NCBI GenBank assembly: GCA_014281115.1
Contig: JACONQ010000012.1
Location: 2,294,001 to 2,358,000 of the forward strand
Reading direction: 5' to 3'
Origin: Laburnicola sp. R22_1
Taxonomy: Eukaryota > Ascomycota > Dothideomycetes > Pleosporales > Didymosphaeriaceae
Length of the DNA stretch: 64,000 nt
The translations under genes and the position numbers were made by a program. The first letter of the stretch is position 1, and each line of letters opens with the position of its first letter. Positions 22,419 to 33,080 of this stretch are shown here, piece by piece. The notes under the pieces are model-generated. The model searched no databases. It was not told the DNA's origin and worked only from the letters and a program-made list of their open reading frames with translations.

Positions 22419-24763
22419 TTATGTCTCTAAAATAAACATATCACGGCGCATCCCGTATACTTGATGTAAGTGCTGTCCATACCTTCGTGCAATCTTGTAT
22501 GGAATATTTTTCTGGTTGTATGGCTGGTGGAAGATTGAGATATCCTTCACGCCATTACCAACGACATCCCCCTTTGGCACAAAGAGCCATAACGACCCAG
22601 TCTGTCTCTGTGCATCAAAGCCGATGGCACTGAGGGCATGCACAAACTCGGCCCAAGGTATTGATGCAGCCGACGTGGTCGACAATGGCCTGTGGAAGAG
22701 CGTGGAGAAGACGGCGAACGCGCGTTTCTTCACAGGAACCTGAGTGTTGGGCCCAGTGACTGAGAGGTCTTGTACGTCGTTGGAGACTTCGACCCAATCG
22801 GATGTGCGTTGGAACGTTCTATCTGACGGAACGGGGTTTTGAATTGCTTTCAAGGTCTCCTCGCCGATATGAGCACGAAGGTGCGCATCGAAGCGACTCC
22901 AGATATCGTCGAGATGGCGCTCAGCTAGCTGCATAGAGGCTACCGTCTGTTCTGTTCTCCTCTGGTCGACTGGATACGACAAGATGTCCGGATCTCCAAT
23001 ACTTCCAAGTCTCAGGAATCGCTCGCCAGCCTGTGCAGGCCCAATGACATTTTGGAGCGACGTCAATATTTTCAGCTCTTTCCGGATGGCCTCTGACTGC
23101 TCTGAGTCTGCCTTCTGTGAGAGAGTGTCTCCATCACGGAACACTCGTGGCACCAGCGTGCGGAGCTGGGCACGGATCTCAAACGCGAGACCAATCTCTC
23201 CGAAGATTCGTGCTAACATCGGAGACACACGGGCTCTTTGAGCGTCATCTTTCTGCAGAAGTCTGTCCAGCTCTTCCACAAATAAGTCGTTGGGAAGTTT
23301 CCAGTCCGCTCTTAGCAACTTACTGATGAACCACAGGAGAATGTCACTTGGATTACTTGGGTCTTCGCCAGCCCGAAGGCCAACTCGATCGTCATTCGGA
23401 TCGCGAGCAACTTGGAGCCAGAAGTGTCTTCGGATAGCAGGAGAAGCAGTGAACAACCAATTGAGGTCGGTTAAGTTCCGATCGATCACGTGGATGTCAA
23501 GCAGCCATTTAAGGCGAGCAATTGCTACCATGTATCCAGGTACTTCGTATAAGCTCTCAGGATCAGTTTCCGGTTGGTCTTCGTGCAAAGATACAAAGGC
23601 GTCGAACTCGGACTTTATCTTGCTCCACACCAAGAGCCATTCGTATGATTCGTAAATTGCGCATGGTACGACTTTATCGTAAAATGTTTCGCGCGGCTTG
23701 AGACCTGGGTGCGGTTTGTGCCCGAGATTTGCCACCGAAAGTTGTTCTCGCGAATGCTGTGCCCATTCTTCAGTCGCCTCTGCGAACAAGGAGGGATCCT
23801 GGCGCATGTTCGAAGCATGGTCTTCCCATTTTGACAGTTGAGATTTTACTATAGCCCGAGCGTGATGGAGATCGGGAGGCGACGGTGCGCAATACGGCAA
23901 GTCGGCCTTTGACTCAACGCGGAGCTTCGCAGGTTCAGGCGAGGTGGGGATCTCCTTCAATGATGAATGGTCGAGAGCCTTGTCCCAAAGAATACGGGTG
24001 CATACTTGAACAAGGAAGCGAAGGATGCGTTCTTGAACCTCAAGGACCAGCAGTCCTTCTGGTGCGTTCGGTTTGGAAGTTGGATAGTCGCACGTCCAAA
24101 GGTCACCATATCCGTCTTGGCCTGACGACTTCAGGTCCATATCGGCACGCTCCTTCAAGTGGATAGTCTCCAGTGCGCCGCAGCTTCGTCCGAGCTGCGT
24201 GCTATCCCAGTCGGCCGCTGCAAACACTGAGGGAGCATGACGACCTCGTGAGTTCAAGAACAACAAGATCCTGTTGGGGCCCGAGAGATCTTCAACATTG
24301 ACGTGAGGCCACATGTACGCGTGTCGTCGTGGTCCGCTAGCAGGAGGCTGCTCGTCCCCTCGGCGACGATATTCCTGTAGATCGGGACGATGCGTCTCAT
24401 TTATGCCAGGACCCCAAGCGTCGCTGAGGAATTGCTGTCGCTGCTTTCCCCTAGCTTTGGCCCAGCGCGATCTGCAAGTTGTTCGTAACGCTCCAAGATG
24501 GCGCTGAGCAGCTCATGGTTCCGGAAGATTGATTTGGTCCAGGTCCCGGCTTGCTCTCCAGCTTCCTCCAGTGACGCTTTTGCGTAACTGATCCGTTCTC
24601 CTTGCTTGTTTTCTCCGTTCACGAACATTTGACCATTTAGGAGCTGGAGAACATTGACATTCGGCCCGTCGTCACTGGAAGTGGGTGCAAAATGCACGTT
24701 AGGCCTATTGAACAGCCGGGTCATGGCCTCCCTTGAGTTGCGCGTGTCCCGCAGCCCTGCCAT
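22419..24763 (-). CDS. Large fungal protein of unknown function (DUF6604/ipa-like architecture), interrupted by a 1-nt shift
   Basis: Two long minus-strand frames cover one protein of about 781 aa. The N-terminal part begins MAGLRDTRNSREAMTRLF (24763; an upstream Met lies at 24856) and runs through FRNHELLSAILERYEQ. The rest (SDAWGPGINETHRPDL ... to 22419) is in another frame. The switch falls at a run of four C on the + strand (24448-24451). One extra base there would join the frames as ...GKQRQQFLSDAWG, as in related proteins I recall (an RQ-rich joint before a xxxHRPDL block). The C-terminal block (FHQPYNQKNIPYKIARRYGQ) is typical of these fungal proteins. The role is unknown, possibly nuclear or heterokaryon-related, which is inference. 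Either an assembly indel or a genuine frameshift. Confidence 0.65.
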
Positions 24764-25382
24764 GATGGTTGCGGCACTGTCGGCTTGAAACGAGGTATAG
24801 GAAGGACGGAGGGAGGGAGGTGCGCCCCGCAGCACTGGGGGCGGCCTTTTTGTCACGTGACTTTGGGCTAGCCCTAATAGGTTAGACAGCTCTAGTATGT
24901 ACCATGCACAGCCACAGGCCGTGGCGCCCCGCTATGTGTGGCTGAGCAGGACCCTTTATGCCGCTCCTAGTACCTGTCCTTGAATTTTCCGATCGTTTCA
25001 TCGCCCTAATATTCCCCAGTTTTTCCTTCCACTCCGCTCTGTCTATAACGTAATGGGAGGACTCGGATCGCTCTTATACTCAAACATTCCTAGTCAGCTA
25101 CTGGATGAAGCTGTAGCGGCGCTCTGCCTACCTTGGCCTTGTCTATATCATACTACTTCACTTCCAAATCTAGTATACGGCAGCTAATTCCTCCTAGTGC
25201 GAATCTCTGCGAAATTGGTCGGTCCTGCGTGTTCGCGTTGGCATTCGATTCGAAGATCGTGCTTTCATTCGAGTACTTGAGCACACAACCAGCCGCTCTA
25301 AAATGGAACCACAGCGAAAGTCGCTTCCAGTTCCAAGTCACTCGTTTCTCGTTATTCAACAACTAACGCGGGTCCGTTCGTG
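24764..25382. promoter_or_regulatory. Divergent intergenic region
   Basis: 619 bp between divergent genes; promoters of both are expected here. No other element was seen. Confidence 0.35.
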
Positions 25383-26666
25383 ATGTCGTTCACAAAGCAG
25401 GCTGTAGTCTTTTCCCTTCTTCAGGCTCTTTCCGTTGCAATCCCTACCGGCACTCCAGTCAAAGCCGCCGCAGCTCCTCCAGCAACCTTCACGGCAAATC
25501 CTAATATCGGTCCCGGGGGCAGCACATTCGTCGATTCTGCACATTTCCGTGTCTACGGTGCAAGCGGGACACCAGCCAACAATGCTCTCAATATGCTAGA
25601 AGCTTCTTACGAATGCTTCGTCAATACCCTAGGATGGCGCTCCTCCGGTCTTTCATTCAATGATGGCTCCGACTCCGGCTCGTATACAAAGACCAACGTC
25701 TACTCAGTCAACTCGCTGAGCGGCAATGCAGCAGGAGTCATGCACTCTGACGCCACGACTGGCATGGCCTGGCTCGAAGTCGTCAACAACTACCTCGCAG
25801 ATCCCGGCGTTACTGTCCACGAGTTCGGCCATGGCCTACACTACCACTCCAAGACGTGGGTTAACCAAGGCAATACCGGAGCGTGGTGGGAGACCGTTGC
25901 CAACTTCGTGGCTGATACGTATAAGACCTCACCAATATGTGCGTCTGCGCGCTCGAAATTCGGCCAGTCGACCGGCGCCACCGAGATCGAACTACAGGTT
26001 CTCATCAACAAGTCGTATCTTGTAATAGTCGACGGCTCAGCAAACTACTACCAACAGTGGCCCTTCCTATCGTACATGACATACAACCCTGACAACTTCT
26101 CCGGCCTCGGCAGAGACACAGTCCGCGAGTCGTTCAACCAGTACCAAAAGAACAGCAACGAGACGCCTCTGCACACCTTCGCCCGTCTGTCCAAGAGCAC
26201 CTCCATCCAAAAAGTCGTCGGCCGCTACTGGGCCCGCATGGCCTTCGTCGACATCGGCCACCCAACCGCCCAATCCGTCTTCCTCGCCCAGCGCAACTCT
26301 CTAGACTACGCCAGCCTCGACGCCCAGTCCAACGGCGTGTACAAGGTCAAGAGCGCACGGCAACCGCGGTACATGGGCGCGAATATTCACCCACTCAAGA
26401 AATCTGGCACTGTTACTGTCACGGCTAAGATTGCTACTAGTGGCTCGTACACGGCTACGCTGTCTATCCGGAACACGAGCACGGGTGCGACGCGGTACGT
26501 GGACTTTGCGAATGGGTCGGTTTCGGCATCGGTGTCTAGCAGTGAGGAGGCTGCGGTCGTGGTTGCGAACACGCCTGAACTTATTCAGTATGATGCGTTT
26601 AACATTCCGAGCAGTGTGAGTAAGGGTCTCGACTACACTCTGACCCTTACTGGAGCCACGGCATAA
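25383..26666 (+). CDS. Secreted DUF6055-like protein with HExxH motif
   Basis: A single exon of 427 aa starting MSFTKQAVVFSLLQALSVAIP, a signal peptide with a short pro-region. Residues about 35-340 form the conserved part (AHFRVYGASGTP, NMLEASYECFVNTLGW), with VTVHEFGHGLHYHSKTW containing HEFGH, the zinc-ligand signature of gluzincin/metzincin-type metallopeptidases. A Glu downstream in GAWWETVANFVAD could be the third ligand. The C-terminal ~90 residues look like a beta-sandwich. The DUF6055 label is from memory of fungal and bacterial secreted proteins; peptidase activity is inferred from the motif only. Intron-free, unlike most neighbours. Confidence 0.8.
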   Translation: MSFTKQAVVFSLLQALSVAIPTGTPVKAAAAPPATFTANPNIGPGGSTFVDSAHFRVYGASGTPANNALNMLEASYECFVNTLGWRSSGLSFNDGSDSGSYTKTNVYSVNSLSGNAAGVMHSDATTGMAWLEVVNNYLADPGVTVHEFGHGLHYHSKTWVNQGNTGAWWETVANFVADTYKTSPICASARSKFGQSTGATEIELQVLINKSYLVIVDGSANYYQQWPFLSYMTYNPDNFSGLGRDTVRESFNQYQKNSNETPLHTFARLSKSTSIQKVVGRYWARMAFVDIGHPTAQSVFLAQRNSLDYASLDAQSNGVYKVKSARQPRYMGANIHPLKKSGTVTVTAKIATSGSYTATLSIRNTSTGATRYVDFANGSVSASVSSSEEAAVVVANTPELIQYDAFNIPSSVSKGLDYTLTLTGATA

Positions 26667-27482
26667 AGTGGTTCTAGTGATTGCTAGGTTTTAGCGTACG
26701 GTGGCTTTCTTGTTCATATTTTGGGCCTGTGGGTGGTTTCCCGGGCCTTTTCTGATTCGTGCTTATACCTTTTTGGGGGGGTTGGTGGCTTGTGGTCACT
26801 TCATAGTAAATATTCGAGACTTGTACATACCAAGATATCATTTAGTCCCTCTCTGCTGACACTACGCATCAAAAGCATCTCTCTAAAAACTTCCCGATAT
26901 CTTATGAATGTCCTGGCACGGTTACCAAAAGAAATAGTCGTAAAGCGCATGGTGGATCGTCCATGAGAACCAACCGCTCCAAAAACACTCCAACCCTTGC
27001 CTATGTCTCGCCGTATAGCACTGTCATAAGATAAATCAGGCCTACTTCCAATGACTAAAAATTAACAAGTCTACTACACACGTTGCGCCGGCGTCGAGAT
27101 ATGGGAAACTCAAATTCCAGCCGCCTTCTTAGCTCAGCGTAGAAGAGAAGCAGATCCTGGACTTCTTTTCCACCAAGACTATAGAACCATTCTTTGAATT
27201 GGGACTGTCTGAAAGAGTACCTCAATATATGTATGTGCAGCTCCCGGAGCTCGTCTTGAAACGAATTTCCTTAGTGGAAGCAAGAAATCAAATAAAGGTG
27301 TCACTCATGCTTGCGCTGGTCTTCTTGTCCTGTCAAAATGTCTTTAAAGCTACACGATCGCGTTCTATGGGGAACGGGAAATAGGTGCCAGAACGCCTCT
27401 AAAAACACTCTGGTGTGTTTGCGATGTTCTGGCTGTTCGATAAATATGGATAAGAATATATCATTCTTCTTCTCCACTCAAG

Positions 27483-27555
27483 TATAAAAACAGCGCACGA
27501 CTTCGGTTTCTTTCCACTCCCACACAACTCTCTGGGTGGCCTACATATTTTAAAA
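27483..27555 (+). promoter_or_regulatory. Cluster A module 1
   Basis: TATAAAA at 27483, CCACTCCCACACAACTC at 27514-27530, TTTAAAA at 27549 (66 bp after TATA). ATGGAG follows at 27574 and TCTAAAA at 27592. Confidence 0.5.
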
Positions 27556-27789
27556 ACACAACCGCAGTCCATAATGGAGTTCAGAAGGGTCTCTAAAAAG
27601 AAACTCAAACCATCCCATGGACCCTCTAAAGCAATAAAAATATATCGCATGCGGATTAAAACATGATGAAGGACGAGCGATGCTTTTTGATACACTGGGA
27701 GGAAACGAGAAGAATCTTCACGTCTCGAGTGTACAAGTTGAAAAGAACAGCAAATACAGACATGCGTTCTCCTCCGTGTCTTCGGTTGG

Positions 27790-27863
27790 TATATAAAAGC
27801 CTCCTTCGCTCGTGCTATCGACACCCACAACACTGCACTGATATTCTATGGATATTTCTAAAA
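27790..27863 (+). promoter_or_regulatory. Cluster A module 2
   Basis: TATATAAAA at 27790, a pyrimidine tract, CACCCACAACACTGCACT, and TCTAAAA at 27857 (67 bp). ATGGGAG follows about 24 bp later. Confidence 0.55.
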
Positions 27864-28513
27864 TTCACCTCCATTTCTCATATGGGAGCGGGACTATAAA
27901 ACACGCGCAGTTAGGACTCATGTCCCCGCGGGATCTCCAAATACAAAAGACGTATGCTGAATGGGAATAAAAACTCTGCCTGAAGCATGTTGTGTCTTTT
28001 TCAAAAGACGGAAAGTCACACGTTCAGAGTGTCTGTATTGAAACAGCAACAGACTCGGTTTATACGCTCTCCTCGCCCTCTGCCGTCCAAGTACAAGAAG
28101 AGCAATTGCCTCATTTCTTGGAGAGACATTCTACCACACCACATCACCCCCAGTTCTTCGAATTGAGCCAAAGATGATTTACATGAACACATGTCTACTG
28201 GAGAGATCTATAAAAGACACGATATGGTTGCTGCATGTCCGTTTGGGAACTGAATCCTTGTACACGACAAAGAATGTGGACCAAAGCTTCAACTCAGACA
28301 AAATGTCCAGACCAGAGAGGTCTCTAAAATGCATCTGAACCCAAGCGATGTCTTCCCGGATCTAAAAGAACACGATCGCACTTATGTGGATTAAAAACAT
28401 GCCTACCAACCACGAATGCCTGTGCGGTGACTAGGAGACCTCACACCAAACATTACTGCACCAAAAGACAAGGCAGGAGTACCTATGTGTCTTCTTTGTG
28501 TCTGACCACTCAG

Positions 28514-28590
28514 ATATAAGAAGAACACTTTCGCCTGCGGCCAAGTCTCACACTCACACCACTCCGCCCACATGGGAAACGTGTCTAAAA
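28514..28590 (+). promoter_or_regulatory. Cluster A module 3
   Basis: ATATAAG at 28514, TCTCACACTCACACCACTCC at 28546-28565, TCTAAAA at 28584 (70 bp). CATGGGCTCTGGAC follows, then TCAAAA. Confidence 0.55.
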
Positions 28591-28817
28591 TTGGATATAA
28601 AAGGTGATGCATGGGCTCTGGACCTCCTCAAAACCAATCATATGGAGTTCATAGCATAGAAAAGCTTTACAAATCCATAATAAAAAGGTGGCAAGAGTTT
28701 TATATGCCCTCCGTTTTACGCCTCACTGAAGGCGAGAAAGCCAGGTTCTGAACCGCAATCGACTAAAAAAAGATTGCTCTGGAGATTGCAATGTGTCTGC
28801 CTCACTCCTATCGCTGA

Positions 28818-28928
28818 TTTATAACATTGCCTGTCTCGCAGCAGATACGCATAGTCACATCTTCACTTTCGCGCCTGTTCGCAAAATTCCCGGCCACGTT
28901 CAACATGGCGTTGGTCCAGTTTCTAAAA
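28818..28928 (+). promoter_or_regulatory. Cluster A module 4 (weak)
   Basis: TTTATAAC at 28818, CACATCTTCACTTTC, GCAAAA at 28881 (63 bp, degenerate), ATGGCG near 28905, TCTAAAA at 28922. The TATA and first A-tract are poor matches, but the 63-24-17 bp layout is kept. Confidence 0.35.
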
Positions 28929-29198
28929 TCAAGCTTCGTTCTGGGCTATGTTTTTCGGGGCATCTTCTGGTACACTTCGAACAAAGCTTCCGTAGATGGG
29001 ATATATGCCTTTCTGTCGGTGCAGCACGGACGAACCGAAGCGAGTTGACACTGAACAAAAAATTCCTCAACCACCTAGCATGCGAAGTCTCCTCCTGTCG
29101 AGAATCACATCACACTGCCCATTCCGTCTACCCCAACGCCAAAGAACCATCTGGTGGTTTTGTACCCCCTGCGCCCTCGTCCACGCCTCCAGAAAAAG

Positions 29199-29263
29199 TA
29201 TAAAAAGCACCCCGTTCCACCGCTACCACGCACACCACTCAACCAGATCATCACAGTCTAAAA
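29199..29263 (+). promoter_or_regulatory. Cluster A module 5
   Basis: TATAAAA at 29199, CACGCACACCACTC at 29227, TCTAAAA at 29257 (58 bp), ATGGGG at 29281 (24 bp on), TCTAAAC at 29304 (23 bp on). Confidence 0.55.
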
Positions 29264-29640
29264 CTAAGAGGCACGAACGCATGGGGCTGGACGACCCGCT
29301 CATCTAAACTTACCATCTTTCCCCACCTTTTCCAAAAAGTTCAACATCTTCATCATGGGACTGCGGCGTGGCGGATCGAAAATTCGGCAACTCCCTTTTC
29401 ATGTGTGTTTGTGCCACAGAAACAAAGGCCAGCGAAAACATTCGAAAAAGGAAAAACTATCAGCAAAGACTCATGTGTGCTCCGCCAGCCTCGTTCCGCG
29501 CACAAATAAAATAAAAAACACGCATTCGGTGGTTTCAGTCAACCACACCTACGCTCTCGACCACAAGCTCTTGAAAACAAAAGAGTATATACTAGCCAAG
29601 ATGTGTCTTGCGGCTGCTCAAGAAAAACAGTTCAACAACG

Positions 29641-30135
29641 TCAATGGGCTCTGGGGATACTGGTGAAATGCGCAGTATGGGATAGCCTGTCGTGACTGAG
29701 TATGATGCGGACAACCTCATGGTGTCTGGATGGAGCAGGGAGGAGGGAGATGGTTTCATTGGTGGCGTCGGTGGGATGACGAGGCAGAGGGGATGTCGAT
29801 GCTGATGGTGTGTAGCAAGTAGCGGTGATGATGCGCAACGACGGTATACAGCGATATACAGCGATACCAATGTCCTCCCGCATGATGTGCGAAGAACGAG
29901 CTGAGTAACGACTCTCTCTTTGCCTAACCGTTTCCACGGAGCACTACGACAGATAACCATCTCATCCTATCTCGAGGCGAAACAACGCGCCTTGCCAGGC
30001 ATATTCAAATCCCATATCCCAGACTGAAATTCGACCACGCGAGGTATCCCCAGCCATCCAAAACGCCATTAATCCAACCCAACCCAGTCATGACGCCGAG
30101 AACACCATTGAAGTATGATACCCACACCCACACCC
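29641..30135. other. Intergenic
   Basis: Flank between cluster A and the 3' end of the SUB1 gene; nothing supported. Confidence 0.5.
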
Positions 30136-30760
30136 CTATTCCTCATCGTCTTCATCCTCGTCCTCGTCTCCCCCTTTATCTCCCCCTCTAGCCTTAGCAG
30201 GTCGCGCAGGCGCAGCATCATAGTCCGGCCGCACAGTCTTCTCCTCCCTCTCCAGCAACACGGATTCGAGCAGCGGCGCAGCGGCAACAAGCGCATTATA
30301 TTGATCGATAGGAAGCGCGATACCCTGCATGTGCAATTAGCCCAGTCCCCTGTAGACACAATGCCGACAAACTGACCTTCTTCCCCGGCCTCATCTGTCC
30401 CTCGTCGTCTTCATAGTACTCCCTGATACTAACCAGCGTTTTACCCTTGAAGTCGCTCACTGTGACGCGTCGCGTACCATTAGCTTTAAGCTGTATTCAC
30501 ATCAGCGCGTCGCTCTTTCCCTCCCACGCTTCCGTTCGCTTCCAAGCACTCACAGCAACAAAAGGATTCTTCTCATCATCCGTATCTAGCTGCGGAACGA
30601 ACGCAGCAGCCTCCTCGTCCGCATCAGCCTTCGCTTTCTTAGATGCGGGCGGGCTGTCTTCGTCCTCGGGGGATGTGCGCTTCTTCGTGAAGGGTTTCTT
30701 GACATTGCCGCCGCCGCGGGATCCGCCTCGTGCGCCGCCGCGTTTCGCATATCCGGCCAT
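30136..30760 (-). CDS. SUB1: Transcriptional coactivator p15/PC4 (Sub1)
   Basis: Three exons on the minus strand: 30760-30554, 30490-30377 and 30324-30136; 169 aa. A basic, Gly/Arg-rich N terminus ([18 protein letters not shown]) and an acidic patch precede the PC4 domain. That domain is spliced from [42 protein letters not shown] and [17 protein letters not shown], the conserved ssDNA-binding fold. The C-terminal tail is strongly acidic. Sub1/PC4 is a nuclear protein that links activators to the RNA polymerase II machinery and binds melted DNA. The upstream region (30761-30900) carries its promoter. Confidence 0.92.
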
Positions 30761-31126
30761 TGTGTGAGTCGTGTGCGTGAAAGGGAGGACAGTGCGGGAC
30801 GTGAAAGATGAGGTCTGGGTGCTTTGGGACTGGAGCTGGCTTGCGATGACGCAGATGGACGCGTTGCGAGGGGTGTGACGCGGTTGGAACGCGCTAGCTC
30901 GCGGTCACGTGAGGTCCCCCCGAGCTACCCATTCCCAACATAGTCAAGATATAAACGTTCAGTTTCATTGTGCAATTGAAACCAGGTATATGTTTACCTT
31001 TGCTATATCACTAACTAGAGTTATACTCCACCTTTGTATTATGCCTGCTGGCATAGAAAGTCGACGCGCGCCCTGCAACTCTCCTATCAGTTCATTCATT
31101 CATTCCCTGATCTCCATTCATACCTA

Positions 31127-31645
31127 TCAGGATCCTTTTCCCTTCATAGCAAGGCAGGTGCTAGTTTCAGTATCTCCCAACCAAGCACAGTACGTTATTA
31201 TTACCTGAAGCGCACCCAGAATCGTAGCGGCAAGACCGAAGAACACAGCAAACGCCAAGGCGATAACTCCTGCCCAGTACGTATACCGTGGTGATGACCT
31301 CCTATCGCTCCATCTTTCGTACCAAGTCATGGGAGTCGGACTTTCCACTTCTCGTATAATCTCGTACAGTCGCTCGCCCCAGTGGGGGAATTGGTCGAAG
31401 AGACCTTGCATATCTTCGGGTGGTGATAAACTTTGCGGATGCTCATGGAGATTGTGGAATATTTCCATCGGCTTCAAGGGGTTCGGATCTAAGTCGTTCT
31501 TGGACACTTCCTGTTGAAGATACTTGGAGCTTTTCTCGTCGTCTTCCGGGAATAGAAGCCAGATTGTGCGCAGGGTTTCGGAAATTCGAACATGTTCCCT
31601 ACACAGGATGACCCGATACCGCCTTGGTCTGCCCCTATCCGGGAA
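31127..31645 (-). pseudogene. C-terminal fragment of a fungal membrane-anchored unknown protein
   Basis: The minus-strand frame is open from about 31645 to the stop at 31127 and starts without a Met. Blocks: ILCREHVRISETLRTIWLLF, PHWGERLYEIIREVESPTPM, TWYERWSDRRSSPRYTYWAG, then one transmembrane helix (VIALAFAVFFGLAATILGA). This is the usual C-terminal end of a large group of fungal hypothetical proteins that carry a long soluble N-terminal part and one or two terminal membrane segments. The N-terminal part is absent; a TGA blocks extension and an MFS fragment on the opposite strand occupies the space. Confidence 0.7.
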
Positions 31646-32554
31646 TCATGGGCGAAAGATCGTATATATTATCTACCTAAGGTACCATACCGCGCATCGA
31701 CACTGCTACCTAGGGTATTTATGCTTATGCTTGCCCCCTACATAGGATTCCTTCAAGCATCAATTTACCTCTATTACACGACTTTTAGTTCTGTATTCGA
31801 AGAACAATACGACCTCTCTAGTCGTAGGGTCGGTCTAGCAGCCATCGGCATCGGCATCGGCCATATGTCCGTTCTCTTTCCTCGACCCCGAAACCCCCGG
31901 TCGAAAGCATTGAGGCTTCTATGGTCCTTATTCATAAGTGCGGTATGCACATCTTCTGGCTTTATCCTATATGCATGGACAGTTGCACACAAGATCCATA
32001 TAGTAGTACCACAGTTTGGCACAACTCTCATTTCACTAGAAGCATTTGCTGGGGTAAGTTGACCCATAGGGAAACATATTTTTCTTATCAAACTCACCAG
32101 CAGCTCTTAGGTTCTTCCACCGGCATCACGTATAACAAACAATCTCGTCGTCTCTTTGTATGCCACATTCATACCATTGTGTGGGACTCCCCTGTACGAC
32201 CGACTTGGATTAGGATGGGGAAATACGATGATCGGGTTGATTGTGTTTTTCTTAGGAATTGCTACAGCAAGTTTTAATTTGGCCATGCTTCGCCACTCTC
32301 GACTACCGACAGATAGACCAAACAATGACGGAATGTCAGCGAAGAAGTACAGTAGCACGCCATTAGAGGATGCACTAGAGATGGAGACCTTGTCTAGGAA
32401 GGTTAAGGATGTGCCGTCAGCGAAGAAGTACAGTAGCGCGCCATTAGAGGATGCACTAGATATGGAGACCTTGTCTAGGCAGGTTAAGGATGTGCCGTCA
32501 GCGAAGAAGTACAGGAGCCGGCCATTAGAGGAGATCAATAGGGACATTGTCTAG
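31592..32554 (+). pseudogene. Truncated MFS transporter (C-terminal half)
   Basis: Exons 31592-32053 and 32111-32554, joined by a 57-nt intron that keeps the frame. Only the second half of a drug:H+ antiporter-like MFS protein is present. It covers LLPRVFMLMLAPYIGF, YLYYTTFSSVFEEQYDLSS, GLAAIGIGIGH, then ILYAWTVAHKIHIVVPQFGT and YDRLGLGWGNTMIGLIV. The first six helices and about 25 residues around the usual YLVDAF segment are missing. The tail carries an 81-bp repeat. It could still be expressed as a short protein, but transport activity is unlikely. Confidence 0.7.
32336..32550 (+). repeat. 81-bp coding tandem repeat, 2.6 copies
   Basis: Copies begin at 32336, 32417 and 32498. Each encodes 27 residues, SAKKYSS(T/A)PLEDAL(E/D)METLSR and a linker, with a short third copy. 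It forms the cytosolic tail of the MFS fragment. Confidence 0.9.
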
Positions 32555-33080
32555 GAAGTTTAAGGACAAGCCTGCGCCTCCAGGCTGGATATAGAGAACT
32601 AGCCTAGAGAGGTCTAGAACTTGCCTAGATCATTCAACAACCTATAATCCTAACTACAACTTCATTTACCTAACTAGAATTTCTTTTCTACTTATATAGA
32701 AATTTAGTACTATATAAGATTAGCCTTAATCTTAACTCCAGTAAAAACAGCAAAAGTCACATATAACAGAGTCTAAAGACGCAAAACTAACATATACATT
32801 CGTATCACAAGCTTCTACGCTCACACGTCACTTGACCAGACACAACAAGAACAAAAGATAAAGCACAACACCATATCCATGCAATGCAATTAAAGCCTAA
32901 ACCCCAAACAAAAAAATCTTTCTATAATATATAACAAAGAAAAGAAGAAGAAAGAAAAACATCCCTCTTTAAAATCCAACAAAAAAAGGGTATACAAAAG
33001 CCCCCCCACATGCCACAATCTCCAACCCCAACCAATCTCCCTAACAAAACAATTCATAACGCAAGAAGACACTTTACATT
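32555..33080. other. AT-rich intergenic spacer
   Basis: Strongly AT-rich at 32640-32760 and A-rich up to 33000. No gene or element recognised; may be a decayed repeat. Confidence 0.5.

Larger units (their letters stand above)
26950..29640 (+). repeat. Noncoding cluster A of TATA / CACAC / TCTAAAA modules
   Basis: About 2.7 kb without a supported gene. It is built of degenerate units marked by (T/C)(C/T)TAAAA and ATGG(A/G) elements spaced about 25 bp apart. Every 0.3-0.45 kb there is a TATA box followed by a pyrimidine tract and CACAC-type element. Six TATA modules are listed separately. All point in the + direction. No frame is conserved between units. The unit CATGGGCTCTGGACCTCCTC at 28610 closely matches one at 53219 in cluster B, so the two clusters are related. 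Confidence 0.6.

Noticed and set aside
28793..29203. 136-codon + frame in cluster A
   Set aside because: Spans two TATA modules; not conserved in other modules.
27483..29263. CRISPR-like array
   Set aside because: No exact repeats; units are degenerate and the genome is fungal.
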